64,000 bases of DNA from Thermocatellispora tengchongensis. GTDB lineage: Bacteria > Actinomycetota > Actinomycetes > Streptosporangiales > Streptosporangiaceae. Below, in pieces: positions 8,471 to 24,118 of this stretch. The translations under genes were made by a program, and so were the position numbers. Location of the stretch: contig NZ_JACHGN010000003.1 of the NCBI RefSeq assembly GCF_014202315.1, positions 496,001 through 560,000 on the forward strand, written 5' to 3'. Below the pieces are notes generated by a model. It was given only the letters and a program-made list of their open reading frames with translations. It was not told the origin of the DNA and did no database searches. Numbering within the stretch: the stretch's first letter is position 1; every line of letters begins with the position of its first letter.

Positions 8471-9781
8471 TCAGCGCAGGCGGGTGAGCTTGCGGCGCAG
8501 CCGGCTGAGGGTGTTCGCGGGAGCCGGCGGCCGGGAGTCGGCGGGGCCGGGCTGCGCGGGGAAGGACAGCCCGAGGGCGGACAGGCGCTGGCGCTTGAAG
8601 TGGCGGGCGGGGCCGTGCTCGGCGACGTACGCGGCGGCCTCCTCGCGCAGTTCCGGGTGCGCGCCCGCCTGCATGCAGTAGCCGACCGCGCGGACCAGCG
8701 GGACGAGGCGGTCGGCGGGGACCGGCGGGGGCTCCAGGGCGCCGTCGGGGGTGAGGCGGGGGACCGTGGCGTCCACGATCGTCACCGGGATGCGGTTGCT
8801 GTTCTCGTACGGGGTCAGCCGCTCCAGCAGCAGCTCGCAGCCCATGGTGGCGACCGGCAGGCCGAAGTAGCGCGAGGCCGTGGCCAGGGCGGTGGAGAAG
8901 CAGCCGACGACCAGGGCCGGGGCGCCGGCGAAGTGGATCTCGGCCGGGTACTCGCCGGCGGCCACGGTGAGCTTGACGCCCAGCGACTCGGCCGTCTCGC
9001 GCAGGCGGCGCGCGTGGGCGCGGCCCGCCGCCGGGTGGGGCTTGAAGATCACCTCGGTGTGGCCGCGGGCGACCAGGCCGCGCAGCATGTCGTCGTGCAG
9101 GCCCGCCTCCTCGTCCTCGGTCAGCACGCCGAGCGCGGAGAGGTACTGGCCGAGGATCAGCGGGGCGCCGGGGGCGTGGCCGGGGTCCGGCGCCGTGGCC
9201 GCGACCTGGGAGAGCACGGCGGTGAAGGCCGCGCCGGGCAGGGCCTCGGCCCGTACGCCGCACTCGGTCAGCAGCAGCGGGTCGAGCCCCGGCACCAGGT
9301 CCAGGTAGAGCAGCCGGGTGATCCGCCCGGTGATCTCCAGCGGGAGCGGGTCGCGGGTCGGGCCGTAGCTCATCAGGCCGTCGGAGTAGACCGTGATCGG
9401 GCACTCGCGCATCAGCCCGGAGATCGTACGCGCCGGCGGCACCGCGATCGACTCCACGACCAGCTCGTCGGGCCCGTCGCCCAGCCCCAGATAGGACGTG
9501 ACCAGCCGGCTGGTCATCGGCACCTCGATGACCCTGGCCTTCCAGTCCGACGGGTGCAGCGGCGCGATGATCTCGTTCCAGGAGCGCACCTCGTCGAACC
9601 GGGAGCGCAGCGCCGCGAACCCCGGCGACTCGTCCAGCGGTGTGGTGATCTCCGGGATGGCCGCGTTGTTGGACACCAGCAGGACGCGCCGCCGGTCGTG
9701 CGGGCCGAAGCGGCCCTCGTCGATCGCGGCGGCGACGGTCATCGCGCCGAACAGCGTCGAGGCGTAGAAGAGCTGGGTCAT
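8471..9781 (-). CDS. Polysialyltransferase-like glycosyltransferase
   Basis: The 436-residue protein starts at ATG 9781, overlapping the GT2 stop by 4 bases (ATGA). It resembles the alpha-2,8-polysialyltransferase (POLYST) group: N-terminal TQLFYASTLFGAMTVAAAID, a central YSDGLMSYG acceptor-side motif, ILGQYLSALG, and the donor-site HP motif in VIFKPHPAAG followed by VVGCFSTALATASRYFG. These HP and S/T-rich signatures are what CMP-sialic-acid-using GT-B enzymes employ to hold CMP. Together with the CMP-nonulosonate synthetase fusion upstream, it most likely polymerises or caps a nonulosonic acid chain. The family assignment is moderately sure; the donor sugar is inferred. Confidence 0.7.
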   Translation of the reverse strand: MTQLFYASTLFGAMTVAAAIDEGRFGPHDRRRVLLVSNNAAIPEITTPLDESPGFAALRSRFDEVRSWNEIIAPLHPSDWKARVIEVPMTSRLVTSYLGLGDGPDELVVESIAVPPARTISGLMRECPITVYSDGLMSYGPTRDPLPLEITGRITRLLYLDLVPGLDPLLLTECGVRAEALPGAAFTAVLSQVAATAPDPGHAPGAPLILGQYLSALGVLTEDEEAGLHDDMLRGLVARGHTEVIFKPHPAAGRAHARRLRETAESLGVKLTVAAGEYPAEIHFAGAPALVVGCFSTALATASRYFGLPVATMGCELLLERLTPYENSNRIPVTIVDATVPRLTPDGALEPPPVPADRLVPLVRAVGYCMQAGAHPELREEAAAYVAEHGPARHFKRQRLSALGLSFPAQPGPADSRPPAPANTLSRLRRKLTRLR

Positions 9782-10752
9782 TCGTCCTCCAACCGGATGC
9801 GACGGGAGCCCGGCAGCTCGGGGACCAGCGTCCGCAGCGCCTCGGCGCGCTCGGTCTCCAGGCGCGCCACGGTGGCCGCGAGCAGCTCGGAGGGCAGCCG
9901 CCGCAGCGCGTCGGCGCCGCGCTCTGCGAACCTGGCGCGCAGTTCGGGGGTGAACCGGTCGGCGAGCTCCAGGTGGTGCGCGAGCAGCGCGCAGAAGGTG
10001 CGCACCGCCTTGGGCAGGTACTCCGGGATGTCGTCGATCTCCTTGAACACCAGGTCGAAGGCGTCGAAGAAGTGGAGCTGCCGTTCGTCCCCGGTCTGGG
10101 TGAGCGAGCCGGGCACCTGCCGCCGGTAGAACACCCCGGCCAGCGACACCACCGCGTACGACCGCGCCCGCGCGTGCAGCCGCCAGATCCACGGCCGGTC
10201 CTCGGCGGTGTGCAGGTGCCCCGGGAAGGTCAGCAGCTCGCCCAGCTCGCGCCGGTAGATCCCCGCCCACGCGTACGGGTAGTCCACCATCGACTTGCCC
10301 TCGACCGGCAGCACGCCGTCGCGCGGGTTCAGCACCGCGCCCCGCCGCGCCTGCGGGGCGCGGTGCAGCACCCGCTTGCGGCCCTCGGCCTGCACGTGGT
10401 CCACCCGGACGAAGTCGCAGCCCAGCTCCTCGATCGCCGCCACCAGGCGGCGCAGGTAGCCGGGCACGATCCAGTCGTCGCCGTCGAGGAACGTGACGTA
10501 CCGGCCGGAGGCCAGCGAGAGCCCCTGGTTGCGCGCGTCGGCCAGCCCCACGGGGGTCTGGTTGCGCAGCACGGTCAGGCCGGGCAGGTCGCCGCGCCAG
10601 TCCTCGATGACCCGCCCGGTGGCGTCCACCGACCCGTCGTCGACCACGATGAACTCGAAGTCCGGCTGCGCGTTGCGCGCCAGCGAGGCCAGGGCGTCGC
10701 CGATGTACGGCGCCGCGTCCCGTACGGGGACGACGACGGACAGAGTGATCAC
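9778..10752 (-). CDS. Family 2 glycosyltransferase (GT-A)
   Basis: The 324-residue protein starts at GTG 10752 with AGAGG about 7 bases upstream. It has a classical GT2 fold: LSVVVPVRDAAPYIGDAL at the N-terminus, VVDDGS (about residue 37-42), the ADARNQGL helix, and the metal-binding DGDD in VTFLDGDDWIVPGYL (about residue 90). A candidate catalytic acid lies in HTAEDRPW, and the C-terminal 80 residues are helical. No membrane segments, so the enzyme is cytosolic or peripheral. It lies between the synthase fusion and the polysialyltransferase-like gene and probably adds a linker or backbone sugar of the same polymer. Confidence 0.82.
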   Translation of the reverse strand: MITLSVVVPVRDAAPYIGDALASLARNAQPDFEFIVVDDGSVDATGRVIEDWRGDLPGLTVLRNQTPVGLADARNQGLSLASGRYVTFLDGDDWIVPGYLRRLVAAIEELGCDFVRVDHVQAEGRKRVLHRAPQARRGAVLNPRDGVLPVEGKSMVDYPYAWAGIYRRELGELLTFPGHLHTAEDRPWIWRLHARARSYAVVSLAGVFYRRQVPGSLTQTGDERQLHFFDAFDLVFKEIDDIPEYLPKAVRTFCALLAHHLELADRFTPELRARFAERGADALRRLPSELLAATVARLETERAEALRTLVPELPGSRRIRLEDE

Positions 10753-10864
10753 GTGCCGACCTCTGAGGTGCTCAGTGCCGTTCTCCTGTTGATCTTATTC
10801 GGTTGCGGTTCCGGTTGCGGGTTCCGTTCCGGTTCCCTTCCGGGCTCCGGAATCGGGCGGTGGT

Positions 10865-10891
10865 GGGCTTGGGCGCTATGCGCCCAAGCCC
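10865..10891 (-). terminator. Hairpin after the NeuA-HAD-NeuB fusion gene
   Basis: A perfect 12-bp stem (GGGCTTGGGCGC, pairing 10865-10876 with 10880-10891) and a TAT loop lie 25 bases past the stop of the fusion gene. No U-run follows, so it may be a partial terminator or an mRNA-stabilising hairpin. The glycosyltransferase gene downstream may be read through it or have its own promoter. The stretch at 10790-10850 also holds short GGTTCC/CGGTT repeats. Confidence 0.6.
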
Positions 10892-10915
10892 CGCGTATCG
10901 CGCGGCAATCGCCGG

Positions 10916-12976
10916 CTACACAGTGACGCGGCGCAGGCGGGCCTTGGGGGCCTCCTCACCGGGGAAGACGCGCTTGACGCCGTCGCCCAGGGCCGTCTCG
11001 ATGATGCGGATGTCGCGGACCAGGTGCTCCAGGCCGGCGGGCTCCAGAGAGGCGGCGTGGTCGGAGCCCCACATGGTGCGGTCGAGGGTGATGTGGCGCT
11101 CCACCGTGACCGCGCCGAGGGTGACGGCGGCCAGGGAGATCTGCAGGCCGCGCTCGTGGCCGGAGTAGCCGACCGGGACGCCGTAGCGCTCCTGGAGAGT
11201 GACGATGGTGCGCAGGTTCGCCTCCTCCGGCGGGAGCGGGTAGGTGGAGGTGGCGTGCATCATCACCAGCTTGGAGGTGCCCAGGACCTCCACCGCGCGG
11301 TCGATCTCCTCCAGCGTGGACATGCCGGTGGACAGCAGGATCGGCTTGCCGGTGGCGGCCAGGGCGCGCAGGAGCTCCATGTCGGTCACGCTGGCCGAGG
11401 CGACCTTGTGCGCGACGACGTCCATGCTCTCCAGGAACTCCACCGACGGCACGTCCCACGGCGAGGCGAACCAGTGCAGGCCGCGCTCGTCGCAGTACTT
11501 GGCGATCTCGGTGTACTCGTCGTGGCCGAACTCGGTGCGCTCCTTGTACTCCAGGTACGTCATCTCGCCCCACGGCGTCTGCCGGATCTGGTCGCGCTGC
11601 TCCGGCGGCACGCAGATGGACGGGGTGCGCTTCTGGAACTTCACCGCCTGGCAGCCGGCCTCGGCGGCCACGTCGATGAGCCGGCGGGCGATGTCGATGT
11701 CGCCGTTGTGGTTGATGCCGATCTCGCCGATCACGTAGACGGGGTGGCCGGCGCCGATGTACTTGTCGCCGACCTGCACCGGCCGGGCGACCGGGCTGAC
11801 GCGCAGCTCGGTGCGCGGCGCGGGGGCCGGGGCGGTCTCGGCGGGCTCGGGGCGGGCGGCGAGGACCCGGTCGCACAGCTCGCGGACGGCGCCGGCGCCG
11901 CCGGGGCGGGTGAGCACGACGCGGGCGGCGGCGCGCACCTTGGGGTGGGCGTCGGGCACCGCGACGGGCCAGCCGACCTCGCTCATCGGGCCGAGGTCGT
12001 TGACGTCGTTGCCCACGTAGGCGACGCGGGCCGGGTCCAGGCCCTCGATCGAGAGCCAGTCGCGCAGCACGGTGCGCTTGTCGGCCAGGCCCTGGAGCAC
12101 CGGCACGCCCAGCTTGCGGGCGCGGGCCGCGACCACGGGGTTGTGCTCGGTGGACATGACCAGCAGCTTCACGCCGGAGCGGCGCAGCAGCGAGATGCCC
12201 ATGCCGTCGGAGCGGCTGATCGCGACCATCTCGCGGCCGTCCTGGTCCACGTAGGCGCGGTCGTCGGTGTGGACGCCGTCGAAGTCGGTGATCACCGCGT
12301 CCACGTCGATCGGCTCGGGCTCGTCCACGAACGGGGCCAGCGCGCGCACGATCTCCAGGTCGCCGGGGGTGTCGATCTCGATCGCGTGCCCGGCCGGCAC
12401 CGGCTGCACCATGACGGTGCCGAAGAAGCGGTGGCCGTGCTCGCGCAGCCCGGCGGCGCGCATGGCGTAGAAGGCCCCGGTCTCGCGGTAGTGCGGCTCG
12501 CGGTCCTGGCGGCGGGGGCGTACGGCGGGGTCGTGGTTGACGCCCGCGCCCGCGGCGCTCCACAGGAACTCGTGCGTCTCCAGACCGGAGAACACCACGT
12601 CGGCGGCGCCGTCGAGGACCTTGGCCACCGCGGCGTCCAGGTCGTGAGGGTCGATGAACGCGCTGGTGCACTGCACGAGCAGCACCACCTCGGGGTCCCC
12701 GTCGAGCTGGTCCAGCGCGTGCAGGACCGCGGACTCGCTGGAGGCGGTGGGCCCGCTCAGCTCTTCCGGCCGGTCGATCACGGTGGCGCCGGCCGCGCGC
12801 GCCGCTTCGGCGATACCCGCGTGGTCGGTGCTGACGACGACCTCGTCGATCAGCTCGGCCCGCACGCACGCCCGCACCGCCCGGGAGACGAGCGGCATGC
12901 CGCCCACCTGCTCCAGGTTCTTCAGTGGGACGCCCACGGAGCCGCCACGGGCGGGTACAACGGCCAGGACTCGCAA
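10916..12976 (-). CDS. Trifunctional fusion: CMP-nonulosonate synthetase - HAD phosphatase - NeuB-type synthase
   Basis: The protein has 686 residues and starts at TTG 12976, with GAGGAG 6 bases upstream. Residues about 1-228 form a NeuA-like cytidylyltransferase (PARGGSVGVPLKN near the start; the usual Lys after GGS is Val, while the later Lys of LKN is kept). Residues about 230-390 form a KdsC/KdnB-like HAD phosphatase with DFDG, MST, DKR and GNDVND boxes intact. Residues about 405-686 form a NeuB-type PEP aldol-condensing synthase (IGEIGINHNGD, AVKFQKR, YSGHERG, VERHITLD) that ends without the usual antifreeze-like SAF domain. The three activities, in reverse order, convert a hexose-6-phosphate plus PEP to a 9-phosphate, then the free acid, then the CMP-sugar. 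A phosphatase implies a phosphorylated intermediate, as for Kdn. No NeuC is present. The precise sugar is unproven. Confidence 0.88.
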   Translation of the reverse strand: MRVLAVVPARGGSVGVPLKNLEQVGGMPLVSRAVRACVRAELIDEVVVSTDHAGIAEAARAAGATVIDRPEELSGPTASSESAVLHALDQLDGDPEVVLLVQCTSAFIDPHDLDAAVAKVLDGAADVVFSGLETHEFLWSAAGAGVNHDPAVRPRRQDREPHYRETGAFYAMRAAGLREHGHRFFGTVMVQPVPAGHAIEIDTPGDLEIVRALAPFVDEPEPIDVDAVITDFDGVHTDDRAYVDQDGREMVAISRSDGMGISLLRRSGVKLLVMSTEHNPVVAARARKLGVPVLQGLADKRTVLRDWLSIEGLDPARVAYVGNDVNDLGPMSEVGWPVAVPDAHPKVRAAARVVLTRPGGAGAVRELCDRVLAARPEPAETAPAPAPRTELRVSPVARPVQVGDKYIGAGHPVYVIGEIGINHNGDIDIARRLIDVAAEAGCQAVKFQKRTPSICVPPEQRDQIRQTPWGEMTYLEYKERTEFGHDEYTEIAKYCDERGLHWFASPWDVPSVEFLESMDVVAHKVASASVTDMELLRALAATGKPILLSTGMSTLEEIDRAVEVLGTSKLVMMHATSTYPLPPEEANLRTIVTLQERYGVPVGYSGHERGLQISLAAVTLGAVTVERHITLDRTMWGSDHAASLEPAGLEHLVRDIRIIETALGDGVKRVFPGEEAPKARLRRVTV

Positions 12977-13110
12977 GATGACTCCTCATGACGGAACGAA
13001 ACGGCCCTAGCTGGGGGGCTGAGGTGTAGGGGGAAAACTAGCCATGAGGGTGACCGTGCGGGGGTTGCTGAGCTGAACGCTCCGCATCGCTCCTGTTAAC
13101 TTTGCGTGCC

Positions 13111-18930
<5,820 letters not shown>

Positions 18931-18995
18931 CGGGACCTCCACGGGGTGGGGGGATGGAGGGGGTTGCCCGGAAGGTACTTACAGATCCGGATCTA

Positions 18996-19025
18996 TGCAA
19001 TGCATTGCTGAAATTTCTTGCAATG
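18996..19025. promoter_or_regulatory. Possible MalR operator near the pulA start
   Basis: A 12-base perfect palindrome GCAATGCATTGC (18997-19008) is followed 23 bases on by a repeat of TGCAATG (18996-19002 and 19019-19025). The region lies between the divergent pulA and malE genes. TTGCA-type half-sites are typical of MalR control in streptomycetes. This is inference from motif shape and context. Confidence 0.5.
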
Positions 19026-19099
19026 GCGGTTGATGTCGGGAGAGGGAGAGGGTGGGGGTTTCGGGAGTTCGGCGGCCCCGATACGGCCTTTGTAACGAC

Positions 19100-19121
19100 T
19101 TTGCAGACTCTTGCTGCAAGA
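19100..19121. promoter_or_regulatory. Possible MalR operator in the malE promoter region
   Basis: TTTGCAG (19100-19106) is followed by the imperfect palindrome CTTGCTGCAAG (19110-19120), giving repeated CTTGCA/TGCAAG half-sites about 140 bases before malE. It resembles the CTTGCAG elements bound by MalR in streptomycetes. It is the second such cluster in this divergent intergenic region of 320 bases. Confidence 0.55.
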
Positions 19122-19251
19122 TCTTCCAATCCTCGTCATCTCGGCGTAACGTCCGGGCGTACTCCGATTTCCCGGCCGGCGCACGGGGCGGCGGCGTGCC
19201 CGCCTGCCCGGTCCGCGCGGCGGCCGACCCCCCGAACCTGAGGAGAGAGAC

Positions 19252-20547
19252 ATGCGGCGAGCCTTCCAGGCGGCGACGATCGTCGCGGCACTCGCGCTGG
19301 CGGTCTCCGCCTGCGGCGGTGGTGGCGGAGGGGAGGCGGCGCCCGCGCAGAGCGCCCCCGCCGACCCGTCCAAGATCACCGGTCAGATCACCTGGTGGGA
19401 CACGACCCGGCCCGACAGCGAGGGGCCGACCTTCCAGGCCCTGATCAAGGAGTTCCAGGCCAAGTACCCCGGCATCAAGGTCAACTACGTCAACGTCCCG
19501 TTCGACCAGGCGCAGAACCAGTTCCAGACCGCCGCCCAGGCGGGCACCGGCGCGCCGGACGTGATCAGGGCCGAGGTCGCCTGGACGCCGCAGTTCGCCT
19601 CACTCGGCTATCTCCAGCCGCTCGACGGCACCCGGGCGCTCGACGGCACCGAGAGCGACTTCCTGCCCGGCCCGCTGAGCAGCACCAAGTACAACGGCAA
19701 GACCTGGGCCGTGCCGCAGGTCACCGACTCCCTCGCGCTGATCTACAACAAGCGGCTGCTGAAGGAGGCCGGCCACGAGGAGCCGCCGAAGACGATGGCC
19801 GAGCTCAAGCAGGTCGCGCTCGACGTCAAGGACAAGACCGGCGTGCCGGGGCTCTCGCTCAACGTCGACTCCTACTTCCTGCTGCCGTTCATCTACGGCG
19901 AGGGCGGCGACCTGCTCGACGTCCGCAGCAAGAAGATCGTGATCGACTCCCCGGCCAACGTCAAGGCCATGGCCACGGTCTCCGACCTCGTCACCAGCGG
20001 CGCGGCGGCCAAGCCCGCGATCACCGACAGCTACGTGAACGCGATGACCGCCATCAAGGAGGGCAAGACGGCCATGATCTTCAACGGGCCGTGGGCGCTC
20101 TCCGAGCTCTACCAGGGGGCGGAGTTCAAGGACAAGGACAACCTCGGCATCGCGCCGGTCCCCGCCGGCTCGGTCAAGGCCGGCGCCCCGACCGGCGGGC
20201 ACAACCTCGCCATCTACGCCGGGTCCAAGAACCTGGACGCCTCCTACGAGTTCGTCCGCTTCATGACCTCCAAGGAGGCCATGGCCAAGATGTCCGCCGA
20301 GCTGGGCCTGCTGCCGCCCCGCGCCTCGGTGTTCGAGGACCCGGCGGTCAAGGCCAACAAGGACGTCACCGTGTTCAAGCCGATCATGGACACTGCCGTG
20401 CCGCGGCCGTGGATCCCCGAGGGCGGCCAGCTCTTCCAGCCCCTCCTGGAGGGCTACCAGGCGCTCGTCGGCGGCAAGGAGACGCCCGAGCAGATGGTCA
20501 AGAACGTGGACCAGAGGTACCGGGGCATCTTCAAGGACTGGAGCTGA
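19252..20547 (+). CDS. malE: Maltose/maltodextrin ABC transporter substrate-binding lipoprotein
   Basis: The 431-residue protein starts at ATG 19252 behind AGGAG. The lipobox is VSAC (Cys 22) followed by a glycine linker, so the mature protein is membrane-tethered outside. It is a cluster-D type 1 solute-binding protein: ITGQITWWDTTRPD, YPGIKVNYVNVPFDQAQNQFQTAAQAGTG-type strands, APDVIRAEVAW, LALIYNKRLL, and the hinge region AMIFNGPWALSELY. The last helix bears PRPWIPEGGQL. It is the first gene of malEFG. Together with the neighbouring extracellular amylopullulanase and cytosolic glucosidase, this points to linear maltodextrins as substrate. Confidence 0.9.
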   Translation: MRRAFQAATIVAALALAVSACGGGGGGEAAPAQSAPADPSKITGQITWWDTTRPDSEGPTFQALIKEFQAKYPGIKVNYVNVPFDQAQNQFQTAAQAGTGAPDVIRAEVAWTPQFASLGYLQPLDGTRALDGTESDFLPGPLSSTKYNGKTWAVPQVTDSLALIYNKRLLKEAGHEEPPKTMAELKQVALDVKDKTGVPGLSLNVDSYFLLPFIYGEGGDLLDVRSKKIVIDSPANVKAMATVSDLVTSGAAAKPAITDSYVNAMTAIKEGKTAMIFNGPWALSELYQGAEFKDKDNLGIAPVPAGSVKAGAPTGGHNLAIYAGSKNLDASYEFVRFMTSKEAMAKMSAELGLLPPRASVFEDPAVKANKDVTVFKPIMDTAVPRPWIPEGGQLFQPLLEGYQALVGGKETPEQMVKNVDQRYRGIFKDWS

Positions 20548-20551
20548 CCAG

Positions 20552-21562
20552 GTGTCGATCTCCACTGGACGTGTGAGCAGCACGGCCAGGGGCCGGGCCG
20601 CGGGCGACGCGCACGCCCGCGGCCACCGGCGCGGCGAGCCCGGCCGCGTGCGCCGGGCGATCCGCGCCCACTGGTACGCCTGGGCGATGGTCGCCCCGGT
20701 CGTGGTCGTGATGTGCGCGCTCGTCGGCTGGCCGCTGGCTCGGGGGATCTTCCTGTCGCTGACCGACGCCACCGAGGCGAACATCGGCAGGACCATCGGC
20801 GTCAACGTCATCCCCGCGTCGTACGAGTTCGTGGGGCTGGAGAACTACGCCGGCATCCTGACCAGCGGCGTGTTCTGGGCCAAGCTGACCTGGACGGCCG
20901 TGTGGACCGTCGCCTGCGTGGCCCTCCACTACGGCCTGGGCCTGGGCCTGGCCATGCTGCTCAACCGCAGGCTGCGCTTCCGCTCGGTCTACCGGGTGCT
21001 GCTGATCCTGCCCTGGGCGATCCCCGCGTTCGTGGCCGCCTTCATCTGGCGCTACCTCTACAACAGCGACTACGGCGTGTTCAACGCGATGCTCGGCGCG
21101 GTGGGCCTCGGCCCGGTCGGCTGGCTGGACGACCCCACCACCGCCCGCATCGCGGTGATCGCGGTGAACGTGTGGCTGGGCGTGCCGTTCATGATGGTCG
21201 CCCTGCTCGGCGGCCTCCAGGGCATCTCGCGCGAGCTGTACGAGGCGGCCGAGGTGGACGGCGCCGGCCCCGGGCAGCGGTTCCGGCACATCACGCTGCC
21301 CGGCCTGCGCGCGGTCTCCAGCACCGTGATCCTGCTCGGCACGATCTGGACCTTCAACATGTTCCCCGTCATCTTCCTGGTCACCGGCGGCGGTCCCGGC
21401 AGCGAGACCGAGATCCTGGTGACCTACGCCTTCCGCGAGGCGTTCACCGGCGTGCGCAACTACTCCGGCTCCGCCGCGTGGGGCCTGATCATCCTCGGGC
21501 TGCTCGTCCTGCTCGCCCTCGGCTACCGCCGCGCGCTGCGCAGGCAGGGGGAGGTGTGGTGA
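20552..21562 (+). CDS. malF: Maltose/maltodextrin ABC transporter permease MalF
   Basis: The 336-residue permease starts at GTG 20552, four bases after malE. A basic cytosolic N-terminus of about 40 residues leads to six membrane helices. The EAA loop that docks the ATPase reads YEAAEVDGAGPGQRFRHITLPGL (about residue 230). The periplasmic-side loop after the first helix is typical of MalF-type subunits of Gram-positive sugar importers. The stop overlaps the malG start (GTGA), so the two permease subunits are coupled. No ATPase gene lies in the operon; the MsiK-like ATPase at 28-29 kb is the likely partner. Confidence 0.92.
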   Translation: MSISTGRVSSTARGRAAGDAHARGHRRGEPGRVRRAIRAHWYAWAMVAPVVVVMCALVGWPLARGIFLSLTDATEANIGRTIGVNVIPASYEFVGLENYAGILTSGVFWAKLTWTAVWTVACVALHYGLGLGLAMLLNRRLRFRSVYRVLLILPWAIPAFVAAFIWRYLYNSDYGVFNAMLGAVGLGPVGWLDDPTTARIAVIAVNVWLGVPFMMVALLGGLQGISRELYEAAEVDGAGPGQRFRHITLPGLRAVSSTVILLGTIWTFNMFPVIFLVTGGGPGSETEILVTYAFREAFTGVRNYSGSAAWGLIILGLLVLLALGYRRALRRQGEVW

Positions 21563-22419
21563 CCGCCGTACAGGCACGTCCGCGGGGCCGCGGGGAGCGC
21601 GGCCTCGGCGCCTCGATCGCGCTGCACGCCACGCTGATCGCCGCCACGCTGATCTCGATCTTCCCGGTGGTCTGGCTGGTGCTGACCTCGCTCAAGCCGC
21701 GCGAGGGCTGGCTGTCCACCGAACTGGAGTTCTTCCGCAGCCCCTCGCTGGACAACTACACCAGGGTGATCGGCGAGACCGACTTCCCGGGCTGGCTGCT
21801 CAACTCGGTGCTCGTCGCCGGGCTGACCATGGTGCTCGGCGTGCTCCTCGCCGCCACCACCGGCTACGCCATCAGCAGGTTCCGCTTCGCCGGCCACCGC
21901 GCGGTGCTGTGGCTGCTGCTGGTCACCCAGATGTTCCCGGTCGCGATCCTGATCGTGCCGCTGTACAACCTGATGGCCGGGCTGGGCCTGCTCAACCAGA
22001 TCCCCGGGCTGGTGATCGCGTACATGACGGTGGCGGTGCCGTTCTGCGCCTGGATGATGAAGGGCTACTTCGACACCATCCCGGTGGAGATCGACCAGGC
22101 GGGCATGGTGGACGGGCTCACCCCGTTCGGCACGTTCTGGCGCCTGGTGCTGCCGCTGGCCAAGCCCGGCCTGGCGGTCACCGCCTTCTACTCCTTCATG
22201 ACGGCGTGGGGCGAGGTCGCGTACGCCACGGTGTTCATGACCGCGGAGGAGAAGCGCACGCTCGGCGCCGGGCTGCAGCAGTTCATCGGCCAGCACTGGT
22301 CCGACTGGGGCCTGCTCACCGCCGCCGCCGTGCTGATCGCGGTGCCGGCCTCCGTGGTGTTCCTGCTCGTGCAACGGCATCTCGTGACCGGGCTCACTGC
22401 CGGAGCCACGAAGGCGTAG
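21559..22419 (+). CDS. malG: Maltose/maltodextrin ABC transporter permease MalG
   Basis: The 286-residue permease starts at GTG 21559 inside the malF stop (GTGA), preceded by GGGGGAGG. It has six predicted membrane helices, the FPVVWLVLTSLKP first extracellular segment typical of MalG, and the EAA-type loop VEIDQAGMVDGLTPFGTFWRLVLPLAKPGL (about residue 180-205), which contacts the ATPase. The C-terminus VTGLTAGATKA matches the short tail seen in MalG proteins. It is followed after 61 bases by the alpha-glucosidase gene, so uptake and hydrolysis are probably co-transcribed. Confidence 0.92.
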   Translation: MTAVQARPRGRGERGLGASIALHATLIAATLISIFPVVWLVLTSLKPREGWLSTELEFFRSPSLDNYTRVIGETDFPGWLLNSVLVAGLTMVLGVLLAATTGYAISRFRFAGHRAVLWLLLVTQMFPVAILIVPLYNLMAGLGLLNQIPGLVIAYMTVAVPFCAWMMKGYFDTIPVEIDQAGMVDGLTPFGTFWRLVLPLAKPGLAVTAFYSFMTAWGEVAYATVFMTAEEKRTLGAGLQQFIGQHWSDWGLLTAAAVLIAVPASVVFLLVQRHLVTGLTAGATKA

Positions 22420-22480
22420 CACGATGGTCACCTGTTCCGCCCTGAAATATGTCACTATTGCGCCTGATCCGGGGAGTCCT

Positions 22481-24107
<1,627 letters not shown>

Positions 24108-24118
<11 letters not shown>

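Noticed and set aside
8444-10129. 561-codon plus-strand frame opposite the glycosyltransferase genes
   Set aside because: It is a low-complexity antisense translation. The minus-strand genes have GT2 and polysialyltransferase motifs and ATGA coupling.
22424-22480. Upstream ATG of the alpha-glucosidase
   Set aside because: No ribosome binding site precedes 22424 and the added 19 residues do not resemble the family. GGGGAG stands before ATG 22481.
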